Shown piece after piece: positions 1 through 10,339 of a stretch of DNA of 64,000 nucleotides. How positions within the stretch are numbered: position 1 is the stretch's first letter; every line of letters starts with the position of its first letter. A program made the translations under genes and the position numbers. The notes beneath the pieces were generated by a model, which was given only the letters and a program-made list of their open reading frames with translations, had not been told where the DNA came from and did no database searches. Source of the stretch: Planctomycetota bacterium (GTDB taxonomy: Bacteria > Planctomycetota > Phycisphaerae > Phycisphaerales > UBA1924); contig CP053450.1 in assembly GCA_013285505.1 (NCBI GenBank), positions 666,796-730,795 of the forward strand, read 5' to 3'.

Positions 1-227
1 CCACGCAGTTTGGTGGCCTTGTAGGGCAGCACGATCTCGACCTGTTTGGCAACCACAAGCCCCGCGTCTCTGAGTTCGTAGATCAGAGCGTCTTCGTAGA
101 GCTTCTCCAGCAATCCCGGACCGAGTTCCTTGTGCACTTCGATCGCGCAGCCGATGACGCGATGTGACAACTCTTCTATTGCACGCGGCAGGTCGCCTTT
201 GTTCATCAAGCTCGCCGTGGTCTTCAT
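1..227 (-). CDS. GxxExxY family protein (3' part beyond window)
   Basis: The first 75 codons of a GxxExxY protein are present; the gene runs off the left edge (the family is usually about 125-130 residues). The family hallmark is visible: a conserved Gly (VIGCAIEVHKELGPGLLEK, about residues 25-43) followed by Glu and Tyr in LYEDALIYELRDAGL (44-58). From family knowledge, GxxExxY proteins belong to a PD-(D/E)XK-nuclease-like fold and have no established physiological role. The ATG at 227 was chosen because AAGGA lies about 8 nt upstream. The leader also carries a 9-bp tandem repeat. It is the last visible gene of the minus-strand run, 55 bp after moxR. Confidence 0.85.
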   Translation of the reverse strand, partial: MKTTASLMNKGDLPRAIEELSHRVIGCAIEVHKELGPGLLEKLYEDALIYELRDAGLVVAKQVEIVLPYKATKLR

Positions 228-233
228 CTGACT

Positions 234-263
234 TCCTTCGCGCTCTTCGCGACCTTCGCGTTC
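234..263. repeat. 9-bp tandem repeat (CTTCGCG units) ahead of the GxxExxY gene
   Basis: Three exact CTTCGCG heptamers start at 236, 245 and 254, giving a 9-bp period, immediately upstream of the GxxExxY start codon. On the gene's strand they read CGCGAAG and the last copy supplies the ribosome-binding sequence. The function is not known. Confidence 0.7.
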
Positions 264-282
264 AAACGTCTTTCATTCGCGT

Positions 283-1347
<1,065 letters not shown>

Positions 1348-1480
1348 GTGAAACTCCTGATCCTGCCGCGGGGCTGTTGGGACCCCGGTGTGTGTCGTGT
1401 CCGGTCGGTGCGGTGTGCTCTCTGTCTGCCTACGCACCCGGTGCTGTCCGGCCCGGCGCTCACGCTTGGGGCTCTTGGGT

Positions 1481-4400
1481 CTAGTCGTCCTGCATCTCGT
1501 CCTTGGCTCGTTGCTTGGCCTTGAGCAGGCGCGACATGCCCTGCTCCTCCTCGCCCGCGGCGGGGCGTTGTTCGTTCTTGCGTCGCTTGACCTGCTCGGG
1601 GCTCTCGGCCTCGCCGCCGAGGGCGATCTTGCCCTTGCCCGCGGCCCGCACCTGCGCGTCGGTCGCCTCAAATTTCTTCTTGGCGACGGCTTGTGTGGCC
1701 TTGGGATCGGCGGGTTGCGTGTGGCCGGTGCCGCGGGAGATGTCGCGGTCCTGGCTCTCGGCCGATGGGCCGGCCCCGCCCGAGGTAATCCGCTGCTGGG
1801 CCTTGGCCCGCGCCGCCTGCAGCCCCTCCATCGAGGCCCCGGCCTGCTGCTTGCCCTGCCGCAGCCCTCGCCGCACGGCGTAGTACGCCTTGAGCACGTC
1901 CAGCCGCACGCGCCGGATCGCCACATCGAGCAAAAACAGCCCGATGCCGACGATCGCCGTTGGCAGCCAGATCGCCTGCGTCGAGACCGGCATGGTCAGC
2001 CCCGCGCGGCTCCAGAGGTCGGCGGTGCTGGGGTCGGTCGAGAGCACACGCCCGCCGGTCATCTCGGCGACCTGCTGCAGAAGAGCCGCGTTGTCCTCCA
2101 GCGCCCGGTACTCGTCGGCGAACGGCTTGACGATCGCGGCCTGCACGCTCCCCTCGATCGTCGGCCCGCCCTCGATGACCGAGGGTGCGATGTAGCGCAT
2201 GCTCGTGACATACGTGCCCGAGTCGGTCGTATCGACCAGCGCCTCGAACCGGCCCGGCCCGACCTGGCGGAGTGTGACCGGCGCGCCCTCGCCGTCCGGC
2301 GTGGCCATGCGTCCCTGGAAGGTCGCGGTCGGCAGCCGGCGGCCCTCGTCGTCCACGGCCTCGACCACGATCAGCGTCTTGTCGTCGCGGGCCTCGGTGG
2401 TCACGCGGACGTTGGGCGAGCCGCTCGGGCGCATCGCCCAACGCACCGACTGCTCCCAGAACTGGCGGTACTGCCCCCAACCGACCCACGCCCGTCCCCA
2501 GCGGTTGGTCGCGTCGCCGGTAAACGTCACGGTGCGGCCGAGGCCGTACTGCCACTGCGCGCCGATCGGGTCGTCCTCCTTGCCGCGGAGCGTGACCTGG
2601 GCCAGCCCCTCGCGCTCGGCCGCGACGATGTAGCCAAAGAGCGGCGGCACGCCGCCGATGCCGCGGAGAGTTTCCGACCCGCCCACCATCACCGGCTGGA
2701 TCTCACCCTCCTGGATGAGCGTCCGCTTGATGGTCTGGGCTTCCTTGATGAAGATCTGCGGCAGCTGGGCGAGGTTGTTGTTCTTGACCTCGTAGTACTC
2801 ACCCTCGGTCACCCGGGCCATCCGCTCCATCGTGCGAAGGTCGCCGGCCGAGTGCGGGTTGACACCGACCGCCGAAATCGTGACGCCGGCGTCGATGTAT
2901 TTCTGTAGGACACTCCTGCCGAGGTTCGGGTCGCCGTCGGAAACGACGATCACGTGCCGCTGCCCGGCGTCGGTCGCGAGCAGGCCCTTGAGGGCCAGTT
3001 CGAGCGAGGGGTCGAAGTCGGGCATGTCGCCAAACTGCAGCCGCTGGATCGCCGCATTGGCCGCGCTGCCGTCGCCCTTGAGCGCCATCGGCAGCGTCCA
3101 GTCCACACCGCCCTGCCAACTGAACTCAACGATGCCGACATAGTCGAGCCGCGAGAGCGCCCCGACCGCCGCCTCGCAGATCTTCTTGCCCCAGAACACG
3201 CCCTTGGGGATCTCGACCGAGTGGATCACCAGCGCCAACGCACCGCGCGGCATCTGCCGCTTCTGCGGCGGATCAAGCCGGATGGGCAGCGCGTCTTCGA
3301 GTGGTGAACCAATCCATCCGCCCGCACCGAACGCCTTGTCGCCGCCGACCATCACCAGCCCGCCGCCGGTGTCGTGCACGTACTGGCGGAGCACCTCCTG
3401 CGCCTCGTAGCTGTACGGGAAGGCGTCCTGATTGACCATGACGACCGCGTCGTAGGTGTTCAGCGCGGTGAGCGAGAGCTCGATCCGGTCGGCCGCGGCG
3501 ACCTCGCACCGGATGCCCGCCTCCCGCAGCGCGCGCACAAGCTCGGCCGACTCGTCGTTCCCGGCAGTGCCGCTGTCGGTCAGCACCAGCACCTGCCCCT
3601 CGCCCGAGACGAACGTGACACTCGAGCCGGTGTTGTTCTCGACGATCTGGTCGATGAACCCGCCGCCCGCGGCACGGTCGGCCTCGAAGACCGCCTTGAA
3701 CTCGTGCACCCCCCGCCCCGAGACCGGAACCGGGATCGGCAGCACGTTGACGCCCTGGTCGAGGCTGATCTGCACGCCGTTGGACGGCCCGGCCGGGTCG
3801 AGGTCGATCGGGATGCCGTTCTCCTCGACCACGAGGCGGCCCGTCGCCGGGCGCGTCGCGGTGATCACCACGCGGATGTTGACCGTCTCGCCCTCGCGCG
3901 CCGTGCCCGGCGTCACCACGCGGTCCACGATGACCTCGTTGTCGTAGCGGTAGGTCAGGGGCATCACATCGATCGGCACGTTCGCAGCCCTCGCCGCCTC
4001 GGCCGCCTGCAGCAGGCTGCCGCTGGTCTCGAGCCCGTCGCTAAAGAGCGTGACCCGCAGAGCCGCGTCCTGCGGCGCGGTCGCCAGCGCGAGCTGGATG
4101 CCCGAGGCAAGGTCGGTCCCGTCGAGCTGCCCGACGTAGCGACGATCGACGCCCGTGACCGCACGCGAGGGCAGGCTCTGCACGATCGCGTCCTTGGCGA
4201 CGGTGATCGTCCCGAGCCGGTCGTTGGTCTCCTTAAAGTCCTCGGCGACCTCCGCGAGGTACTGATCCACGCGGGTCTGCAGCTCGTCGGGCACGCTCCG
4301 GCTGGCGTCGATGACGGCGCTGATCGCCACGTCCTCGCTCACCTCACGCAGCTGCGGCTCGGCCATGGCTCCCGCGAGAATCGCGATCACCACGATCCGG

Positions 4401-4549
4401 ACGACGATCGCCGTCAGGCGCGAGGCGTTGCCGAGCCCGGCGATGCTCTTGCGCGAGATCCACAGCGTCAGCCCGCCCAGCACCGGGACGAGCAGCAACC
4501 ACACCGGCGAGAGAAACTCGATCGGCCCCAGATTGAGCGAACCAAGCAT
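1481..4549 (-). CDS. VWA and glutamine-amidotransferase-like membrane protein
   Basis: About 1022 residues. Two N-terminal membrane segments (about 11-31 and 44-63) are followed by a VWA domain with a MIDAS DASRS motif at 81-85 and a later SDG. Next comes a class I amidotransferase-like fold (DTGGGLVMVGGDKAFGAGGW) without an obvious catalytic Cys, then a second VWA-like domain. In that second copy the DxSxS motif is replaced by VIHSVEIPKG although VVSDGDPNLG remains. A membrane helix (AIWLPTAIVGIGLFLL) and a basic, charged cytoplasmic tail finish the protein. Such BatA-like proteins usually partner the downstream MoxR ATPase. I prefer ATG 4549; a TTG at 4555 directly after the upstream stop is the alternative. 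The role in the cell envelope is inferred. Confidence 0.88.
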   Translation of the reverse strand: MLGSLNLGPIEFLSPVWLLLVPVLGGLTLWISRKSIAGLGNASRLTAIVVRIVVIAILAGAMAEPQLREVSEDVAISAVIDASRSVPDELQTRVDQYLAEVAEDFKETNDRLGTITVAKDAIVQSLPSRAVTGVDRRYVGQLDGTDLASGIQLALATAPQDAALRVTLFSDGLETSGSLLQAAEAARAANVPIDVMPLTYRYDNEVIVDRVVTPGTAREGETVNIRVVITATRPATGRLVVEENGIPIDLDPAGPSNGVQISLDQGVNVLPIPVPVSGRGVHEFKAVFEADRAAGGGFIDQIVENNTGSSVTFVSGEGQVLVLTDSGTAGNDESAELVRALREAGIRCEVAAADRIELSLTALNTYDAVVMVNQDAFPYSYEAQEVLRQYVHDTGGGLVMVGGDKAFGAGGWIGSPLEDALPIRLDPPQKRQMPRGALALVIHSVEIPKGVFWGKKICEAAVGALSRLDYVGIVEFSWQGGVDWTLPMALKGDGSAANAAIQRLQFGDMPDFDPSLELALKGLLATDAGQRHVIVVSDGDPNLGRSVLQKYIDAGVTISAVGVNPHSAGDLRTMERMARVTEGEYYEVKNNNLAQLPQIFIKEAQTIKRTLIQEGEIQPVMVGGSETLRGIGGVPPLFGYIVAAEREGLAQVTLRGKEDDPIGAQWQYGLGRTVTFTGDATNRWGRAWVGWGQYRQFWEQSVRWAMRPSGSPNVRVTTEARDDKTLIVVEAVDDEGRRLPTATFQGRMATPDGEGAPVTLRQVGPGRFEALVDTTDSGTYVTSMRYIAPSVIEGGPTIEGSVQAAIVKPFADEYRALEDNAALLQQVAEMTGGRVLSTDPSTADLWSRAGLTMPVSTQAIWLPTAIVGIGLFLLDVAIRRVRLDVLKAYYAVRRGLRQGKQQAGASMEGLQAARAKAQQRITSGGAGPSAESQDRDISRGTGHTQPADPKATQAVAKKKFEATDAQVRAAGKGKIALGGEAESPEQVKRRKNEQRPAAGEEEQGMSRLLKAKQRAKDEMQDD

Positions 4550-4556
4550 GTGCAAA

Positions 4557-5663
4557 CTAGGAGGGTCCCCCTTCTACGCCGGGCAGCATACCGACGACGA
4601 TGCGGCTGTTGCCAGAATCCAGGATGAAGGTCTCGCTCCCCACGACCACCGCACCCCAGGGGGTGGCCAGTTTGCCCCCGCTCCGGCCCGCCTCGCCGAA
4701 GCTGCCGAGGCTCACGCCCCGCTCCGGGTCGAGCCGCTGCACCCGACAGGCACCAAATTCGGTCACCAGCACCGTGGAGTCGTCCAGAAGACTCAGGCTG
4801 TATGGGAAGTCGAGGTGGATCGTTGCATCGGTGCCGCCGCCCGTCGGCGCGCCGGTCCAGCCCAGCAGCTCTCCGTCGAGCGTAAACCGGCCCACGCGCT
4901 GGTTGCACGCGTCAGCGACGAGCAGCTCTCCCCGCTCCCGATCGATCACCATCGACTGCGGCCGGCTGAATTCCAGCTCCGCCGGATCCAGCCCGTCGCC
5001 CGGCGTCCCGAACGAGAAGAGGAACTCATATGCGCTGTCAAACACGCTGACGCGGTCGTTGCCGCCATACTCGCTGACATAGATCCGCTCGATCGCGGAG
5101 CCATCGTCCGACAGCAGCACGGCCACATCGGTCGGATAAATGAAGTCTCCGGGCTCGGTGCCGAGCTTGCCGAAGCTCGCCAGCAGAGTGGGCTCGATCT
5201 CGGTCGGCCTGTCGGGTGTCTCGTCGGGCAGGGCGAAGACCAGCACCCGGTGGTAGTGCGTGTCCGGGATATAGATCGCGCGGACCAGGCCGCCCTCCGG
5301 CCCGACGGCCGGGCCGATCGAGACACCCGTCGGCATGCCGAGCTCGTACTCGGGCATCGTCCACCACAGGCCGCAGAGACCGGTGTCGGGATCGATCTGC
5401 TGCACCCGGGCCGACTTGTCGATGACCCACAGCCGCTCGCCGTCGAAGTCCAGCGCCCGCGGATACCCGAATTGGCCGGGGAATTTACCGGGCTCGCCGA
5501 GCGTCCGGACGACCCGGATGGGCTGATTGCCCTCCGTGGCCGGTTCGCAGCCGGAACCCGCCACGAGCACCGCCACCGCCGCGAGGCCGGATCCGACGAC
5601 TGATCCCGCGTTCCCGCGGAATCCCGGCGACCGACCGTGACGTGTTGACCCGAGGCGGTTCAT
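4557..5663 (-). CDS. NHL-repeat beta-propeller lipoprotein
   Basis: A 368-residue lipoprotein. The N-terminus has a basic stretch, a hydrophobic segment and the lipobox VAGSGC, so Cys39 or thereabouts is the predicted lipidated residue. The mature part is a series of NHL-type blades: FGYPRALDFDGERLWVID, PTGVSIGP, YPTDVAVL, SRPQSMVIDRERGELLVAD, LDFPYSLSLL and ATPWGAVVVG, each with the usual small-residue turn before the strand. NHL propellers bind ligands or protein partners; none is indicated here. It lies 11 bp after the ABC permease stop and 7 bp before the VWA gene, so the three minus-strand genes are probably co-transcribed. Confidence 0.85.
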   Translation of the reverse strand: MNRLGSTRHGRSPGFRGNAGSVVGSGLAAVAVLVAGSGCEPATEGNQPIRVVRTLGEPGKFPGQFGYPRALDFDGERLWVIDKSARVQQIDPDTGLCGLWWTMPEYELGMPTGVSIGPAVGPEGGLVRAIYIPDTHYHRVLVFALPDETPDRPTEIEPTLLASFGKLGTEPGDFIYPTDVAVLLSDDGSAIERIYVSEYGGNDRVSVFDSAYEFLFSFGTPGDGLDPAELEFSRPQSMVIDRERGELLVADACNQRVGRFTLDGELLGWTGAPTGGGTDATIHLDFPYSLSLLDDSTVLVTEFGACRVQRLDPERGVSLGSFGEAGRSGGKLATPWGAVVVGSETFILDSGNSRIVVGMLPGVEGGPS

Positions 5664-5674
5664 TCGATCTCAGC

Positions 5675-7362
5675 TTACCGATGGGCGGTCCCCGGGGTTC
5701 GCTTTCTGGGACGCCGGCTCAGCAGGACGGCGAGGGCGGATCCGACTACTCCGAGCCCGAGGAGCAGCACTCCGGCAGCCGAGAGTTCCGAGGTCTGTTC
5801 GTAATGAAGCCACTGCAGCAGCCGCTGGGCGAGGTGGTCGATCCCCGGCGATTGCACCTGCAGCGAGGACTCGATCTCGTGGACGCTCAGGCACATGCAC
5901 GCCAGCCCGACCGCGATCGAGGGACCCAGCGCGGCGGGTAGCGCCGTGCGGGCCCAGGCGACCGGTCCGGTCGCCCCGTCGAGCCGACGCGAGTCGGCCA
6001 CGCCCCGCGCCTCGCCCGCAGCGAGCCAGATCCCGACCATTACCGGCAGAAACAGGCAGCGCGAGACGTGGGCGAGAACCATCGGGACCGCCGAGTCACT
6101 GATCGCCTCGGGCACGATCCCCAGCCGCATCGCCCCGGCGACCGCCGAGCCGGTGAGCACGCCGGGCAGGAGCGTCCACGCCAGACACGCCGCGAGGAGC
6201 CACCGCAGCAGCACCCTCCCACGTCCGGTCGCCCGCAGCGACCCCGCGAGCTGGGCCACGGCCACGCACGTCGCGCCGGCAACACCACCAACCACCGCCC
6301 CGACGGCCAGGCTGGTCGCGACGCCCGAGCCGGGCGCGCTCGAGGAAGACACCCAGCATCCGCGGATCACCCATCGACCACCAGAACAGCCCGAGCGGCA
6401 CGAGCACGGACAGGAACCACGGGAGCGCGGCCGCACCGGATCGTGCGATCCATGCCGGCCAGGAGCGGCGCAATATCTGCGCACCCGCGGCGGACGGGTC
6501 CGCCAGCTCCGCCATCTGCGCACCGGCGCGTGCCAGTCGTTCGGAGAGCACCCAGCCCGCCCCGACGGCCAGCACCGCCAGCGGCCACGACGCGAGCCAC
6601 GCCCGCCACGGCTCGGCGGGGTGGCTGTCGAGCACGATCCACACATGGATCGCGTAGGTCTCGACACGGGCCACGTGCAGCGGCACGGCCGAGCCGAGCA
6701 TGAGCAGCGCGACCAGACCCCACGCGGCCAGCAGGCCGGGCCGGGCCGCGCCGAGCCGGGCCCTCCAGCGCTGCGGCGCGCGGAGGCAATCCAGCCGCAG
6801 CGGGTCGTCGAGCTGTGCACTGGTTGCGCGCGCGCTCCAGCGCGATGACCACCGCGGCCAGCGGCCACGCCCAGAGCGCGAGCCCCCACACCGCCAGACC
6901 CCGTGAGGCGAGCAACGGCAACCAGTCCTGCCCGCGCTCGGGTGCCGCGGCGATCCAGCGGCCGATCGGCGTGGTCGGAGCGCGGGCTATCGACCACGCG
7001 GCGTAGGCCAGATAGCTCGGCAGCAGCATCGGGGCCGCCAGGACCAATTGCCACACCGGCCGCGCGCGCGCCACGAGCATGGCGACGGGCACCGCCAGGA
7101 GGACCGCGAGCAGGGCGATACCGCCCGCGTACAGGCACGTGCGGCCTATCGAGGCCCAGCCGGATGCGGTCAGCGTTGCGTCTGAGAGTTCGTTCGAGGC
7201 GGCTGCGGTGATGAGTGTCTTGGCGACCACGAGGAACGGAGCAGCAATCGTGAGGGCGAACACCCCAGTGACCCAGACCGGTGTGACCAGAGCCGCGGCT
7301 CGTCGCGTGGGTGTTTCCCGGTGAGGATCCGATCCGGATTGGTGTTGAGCGGGGTTCGGCAT
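5675..7362 (-). CDS. ABC transporter permease, two fused TMD halves (two frame breaks)
   Basis: Joining three frames gives a 561-residue integral membrane protein resembling the double-length permeases of the Fe3+/thiamine/spermidine class (ThiP/FbpB-like). The first half starts after ALVTPVWVTGVFALTIAAP and ends at ALERAR. The frame then breaks in a GC-dinucleotide run near 6824-6834 and resumes with TSAQLDDPLRLD. A second break near 6335 separates GVFLERA from PGSGVATSLAVGAVVGG. The last half includes GIWLAAGEARGVADSRRLDGA, which resembles the cytoplasmic EAA loop. Both breaks are +1 and removing them gives an intact family-length product, so sequencing error is likelier than decay. No ATPase or binding protein is nearby, so the substrate is unknown. 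The ATG at 7362 is tentative because no clear ribosome-binding site is seen. Confidence 0.75.
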
Positions 7363-7576
7363 GCGCAGCGGGTCTGGGGAAATTCGGGGCAGGTTCGGCC
7401 CAGATCGGGGCACGTTCGCCCCAAACGCGGGAGTTGAGTATCATCGTCCCTTTCTCCCCCGGCTGCGCTCGTGTTCGGCGGGGAGATGACGGGGTGTGCC
7501 GGCTCTGGCGCAACCCCGGGCGGTTCAGAGGTTCCCGGTGGCTGGGGCATTGTTCCCTTCACATGGTGGAGGCCAG

Positions 7577-8036
7577 ATGATCGATATCCGCAAACTCAAG
7601 GAACTCGTCAGGCTGATGGTCGAGAACGACCTCACCGAGTTGGATCTGCGTGACCAGCAGGAGAACGTCGCCATCAAGCGCCGCAACGGCGGCGAGCCTG
7701 TGGTGATGGCCCCCGCGGCCGCCCCCGCGGCGGCGCCAGCTCCTGCGGGTGCCAGCGCGCGCGCCGGCTGCTGAGGCCCCGAGCGACGACGCCGGGCTGG
7801 TTGCGATCGAGTCCCCGATGGTCGGCACGTTCTATTCGGCGGCGAATCCGGACTCGGATCCGTTCGTGGCGGTCGGCAAGAGTGTCTCGGCCGACTCGGT
7901 GGTCTGCCTCGTCGAGGCGATGAAGGTGTTCAACGAGATCAAGGCCGAGTGCTCCGGCACGATCGAGCGTGTGCTGGTCAACAGCGGCGACTCGGTCGAG
8001 TTCGGCCAGAAGCTCTTCCTCGTCAAGCCCGCCTGA
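7577..8036 (+). CDS. accB: Biotin carboxyl carrier protein of acetyl-CoA carboxylase (one frame break)
   Basis: The start [19 protein letters not shown] is the typical AccB N-terminus, followed by an Ala/Pro-rich linker and a C-terminal biotinyl domain with the biotinylation motif EAMKV. AccB carries CO2 on biotin between AccC and the carboxyltransferase in the first step of fatty acid synthesis. The reading frame shifts by +1 inside the linker near 7745-7765, where a stop would truncate the protein after about 65 codons. Corrected, it is 152 residues, normal for the family. GGTGGAGG precedes the ATG. The gene is 60 bp upstream of accC on the same strand. An essential gene broken in a GC-rich linker points to a base-calling error. 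Confidence 0.93.
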
Positions 8037-8096
8037 TTCCCCGGCGCGTCACGCCGCTCCGTCCCGAGACCTGCGCGCGGATCACGCGCTGCCGAG

Positions 8097-9446
8097 ATGC
8101 CATCCATGTTCAAGCGCGTCCTGATAGCCAACCGCGGCGAGATCGCCCTCCGCATCCTCCGCGCCTGTCACGAGCTCGGCGTCGAGGCGGTCTGTGTCTA
8201 CTCCAAGGCCGACGCCGATGCTCCCTACCTGCGTCTGGCCGACCGGGCGATCTGCATCGGCGATGCGCCGGCCAAGGACAGCTACCTGAACATCAGCCGC
8301 CTGATCTCGGCGGCCGAGATCGCGGATGTTGACGCGATCCACCCCGGCTACGGCTTCCTGGCCGAGCGGGCCGATTTTTCGGCGATCTGCCGCGAGTGCA
8401 AGATCGCCTTCATCGGCCCGAGCCCCGAGGCGATGGCCAAGCTGGGCGACAAGGTCGAGTGCAAGCGGACCGCCAAGGCCGCGAAAGTCCCGGTGTTCCC
8501 GGGCTCCGAGGGCGCGATCGAGGAGGAGGACGAGGCGGTCGAGCTGGCCGCGCAGATCGGCTACCCCGTGATCATCAAGGCGTCTGCCGGCGGCGGCGGT
8601 CGGGGCATGCGTGTCTGCCGCAACGAGGCGACGCTGCGGTCGAGCATCAAGGCGGCCCAGCAGGAGGCGCTCGCTGCGTTCGGCAACGGCGCGGTCTTCA
8701 TCGAGAAGTTTCTCGAGCATGCGCGGCACATCGAGATCCAGGCGCTCGGTGATGCGCACGGCCACGCGGTCCACCTGTTCGAGCGTGACTGCTCGGTCCA
8801 GCGCCGGCATCAGAAGCTCATCGAGGAGTCGCCGGCGCCGGGAGTGGATCGCAAGAAGATCGCCACCATTGGTGAGTCGGCCGCGAGGCTGATCAAGGCC
8901 GCGAACTACTGCGGGGCCGCGACGGTCGAGTTTCTCATGGACGAGAAGCAGAACTTCTACATGCTCGAGGTGAACACCCGCGTGCAGGTCGAGCACCCGG
9001 TCACGGAGATGGTCACCGGGGTGGACATTATGAAGATGTCGATCCGCCTGGCGGCCGGCGAGCACCTGCCCTTCAAGCAGAAGGACGTGCACGTGCGCGG
9101 GCACGCGATCGAGTGCCGCATCAACGCCGAGGACCCGGCCCGGAACTTCATGCCCTCGGCCGGCGTGATCGACACGTGGCAGTTGCCCGGCGGCCCGGGG
9201 GTGCGGATCGACTCGCACGTGGTGCCCGGCTACCGCGTGCCGCCGAACTACGACTCGATGGTCGGCAAACTCATCTGCCACGCCGACGACCGGGCGCAGG
9301 CGATCGCCCGGACGGCCCGGGCGCTGCGGGAGTTCCAGGTTGGTCCGATAAAGACGACCATTCCGCTTCACCTGCGGCTGATGGAACAGTCCGATTTCCG
9401 GGCCGGCGGCGTGGACATCCACTTCCTGGAGCGTCTGCTCAAGTAA
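8097..9446 (+). CDS. accC: Acetyl-CoA carboxylase biotin carboxylase subunit
   Basis: This 449-residue ATP-grasp enzyme carboxylates the biotin of AccB using ATP and bicarbonate. Visible are the N-terminal MFKRVLIANRGEIALRILRA, the glycine-rich ATP lid KASAGGGGRGMRV, the biotin carboxylase signature EVNTRVQVEHPVTE and the C-terminal domain with INAEDPARNFMPSAG. Length is that of stand-alone AccC. Two starts are possible, ATG 8097 and ATG 8106 (MFKRV), neither with a strong ribosome-binding site; translation may be coupled to accB, which ends 60 bp upstream. The frame is intact throughout. Confidence 0.97.
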   Translation: MPSMFKRVLIANRGEIALRILRACHELGVEAVCVYSKADADAPYLRLADRAICIGDAPAKDSYLNISRLISAAEIADVDAIHPGYGFLAERADFSAICRECKIAFIGPSPEAMAKLGDKVECKRTAKAAKVPVFPGSEGAIEEEDEAVELAAQIGYPVIIKASAGGGGRGMRVCRNEATLRSSIKAAQQEALAAFGNGAVFIEKFLEHARHIEIQALGDAHGHAVHLFERDCSVQRRHQKLIEESPAPGVDRKKIATIGESAARLIKAANYCGAATVEFLMDEKQNFYMLEVNTRVQVEHPVTEMVTGVDIMKMSIRLAAGEHLPFKQKDVHVRGHAIECRINAEDPARNFMPSAGVIDTWQLPGGPGVRIDSHVVPGYRVPPNYDSMVGKLICHADDRAQAIARTARALREFQVGPIKTTIPLHLRLMEQSDFRAGGVDIHFLERLLK

Positions 9447-9511
9447 GCTCGGCGCGGTTCTCACTCAGACAAGATTCTCTCAGACTTTTGTGGCAATCCC
9501 CGAGAGAGTGG

Positions 9512-9540
9512 TTGAGTCCGCCGGGGCAAGTGATTATTCT
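9512..9540 (+). promoter_or_regulatory. Candidate sigma70-type promoter
   Basis: TTGAGT (9512-9517) and TATTCT (9535-9540) are separated by 17 bp, 88 bp upstream of the PEP-CTERM gene. No other signal is seen between accC and that gene. Confidence 0.35.
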
Positions 9541-9627
9541 TGGACCAGTCGACCCGCGGATTCCGCGGGCGGGGGTTATTGAGAGACGGGGCATTCGCCC
9601 CAGAGTTCAGGAATTGGAGAGATTGCC

Positions 9628-10219
9628 ATGATGAAGATTGCCGCTATCGCTACCGCCGCGTTCGTCGCCGCCGCCTCCGGCCAGATCTACTCGTCGAGCT
9701 TCGAGGCCGGCGCAGACGGCTTTGTCGGCACCGGCGACTGGGAGCGTGGCATCCCCAACGGCTTCAACGGCGCCGATTACGGCGGCCCCGAGCCCGTGGG
9801 CGGGAACACCGGTGACTACGTGTTCGGCACGATCATCAACGGCCAGCACAACCCCAACACCGTCAGCAGCCTCAGCCAGACGTTCGACTTCACCGGCTTC
9901 AGCGATGTCACCCTCTCCTACTACGAGTGGCTCGACTCCGGCGGCAACACCTTCGACACCGCCGAGACGATCGTCAACGGCGACGTCCTCCTGCTCGCCG
10001 ACGGCGGCCCCACCGGCGGCTGGCGCGAAGTCGTCCTCGACCTGTCGGCCTACGACGGCATGGGCAGCGTGACCATCGACTTCCTCTTCAGCACCACCGG
10101 TGTTGTCGAGCCGCGTCGGCTGGTACATCGACGACGTCGCCATCCGCGGCGTGCCCGCCCCGGCCTCGGCCGCACTCCTCGGCCTCGGCGGCCTGGTCGC
10201 GACCCGTCGTCGCCGCTAA
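9628..10219 (+). CDS. PEP-CTERM-like secreted protein (one frame break)
   Basis: A small secreted protein of 196 residues after correction. It has a short signal peptide (MMKIAAIATAAFVAAASG), a jelly-roll-like body (SSSFEAGADGFVGTGDWERG, then the motif GWYIDDVAIRG common in carbohydrate-binding-like beta-sandwich proteins) and the C-terminal tripartite sorting signal VPAPASAALLGLGGLVATRRRR (Pro-rich motif, hydrophobic helix, Arg tail). PEP-CTERM tails are processed by exosortases in the envelope; no exosortase gene is in this window. The frame moves +1 near 10104: without correction the sorting tail is lost. GGAGAG precedes ATG 9628; ATG 9631 is an equal alternative. A terminator follows at 10253. 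Confidence 0.75.
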
Positions 10220-10252
10220 TCGACGACTGTCGAGACAGCATGAAACTTGCAG

Positions 10253-10286
10253 CGGCCGTCCGGAAGGACGGCCGTTGTTCTTTTTG
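10253..10286 (+). terminator. Rho-independent terminator
   Basis: A perfect 9-bp stem, CGGCCGTCC (10253-10261) with GGACGGCCG (10266-10274), a GGAA tetraloop, then TTGTTCTTTTT. It ends the PEP-CTERM transcript and may shield it from the convergent secA-like gene. Confidence 0.88.
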
Positions 10287-10339
10287 CGGTGACGAAACAG
10301 CGGCTCGCGGCGTCGAGCACAGCCTGTGGGCAAATTGAG

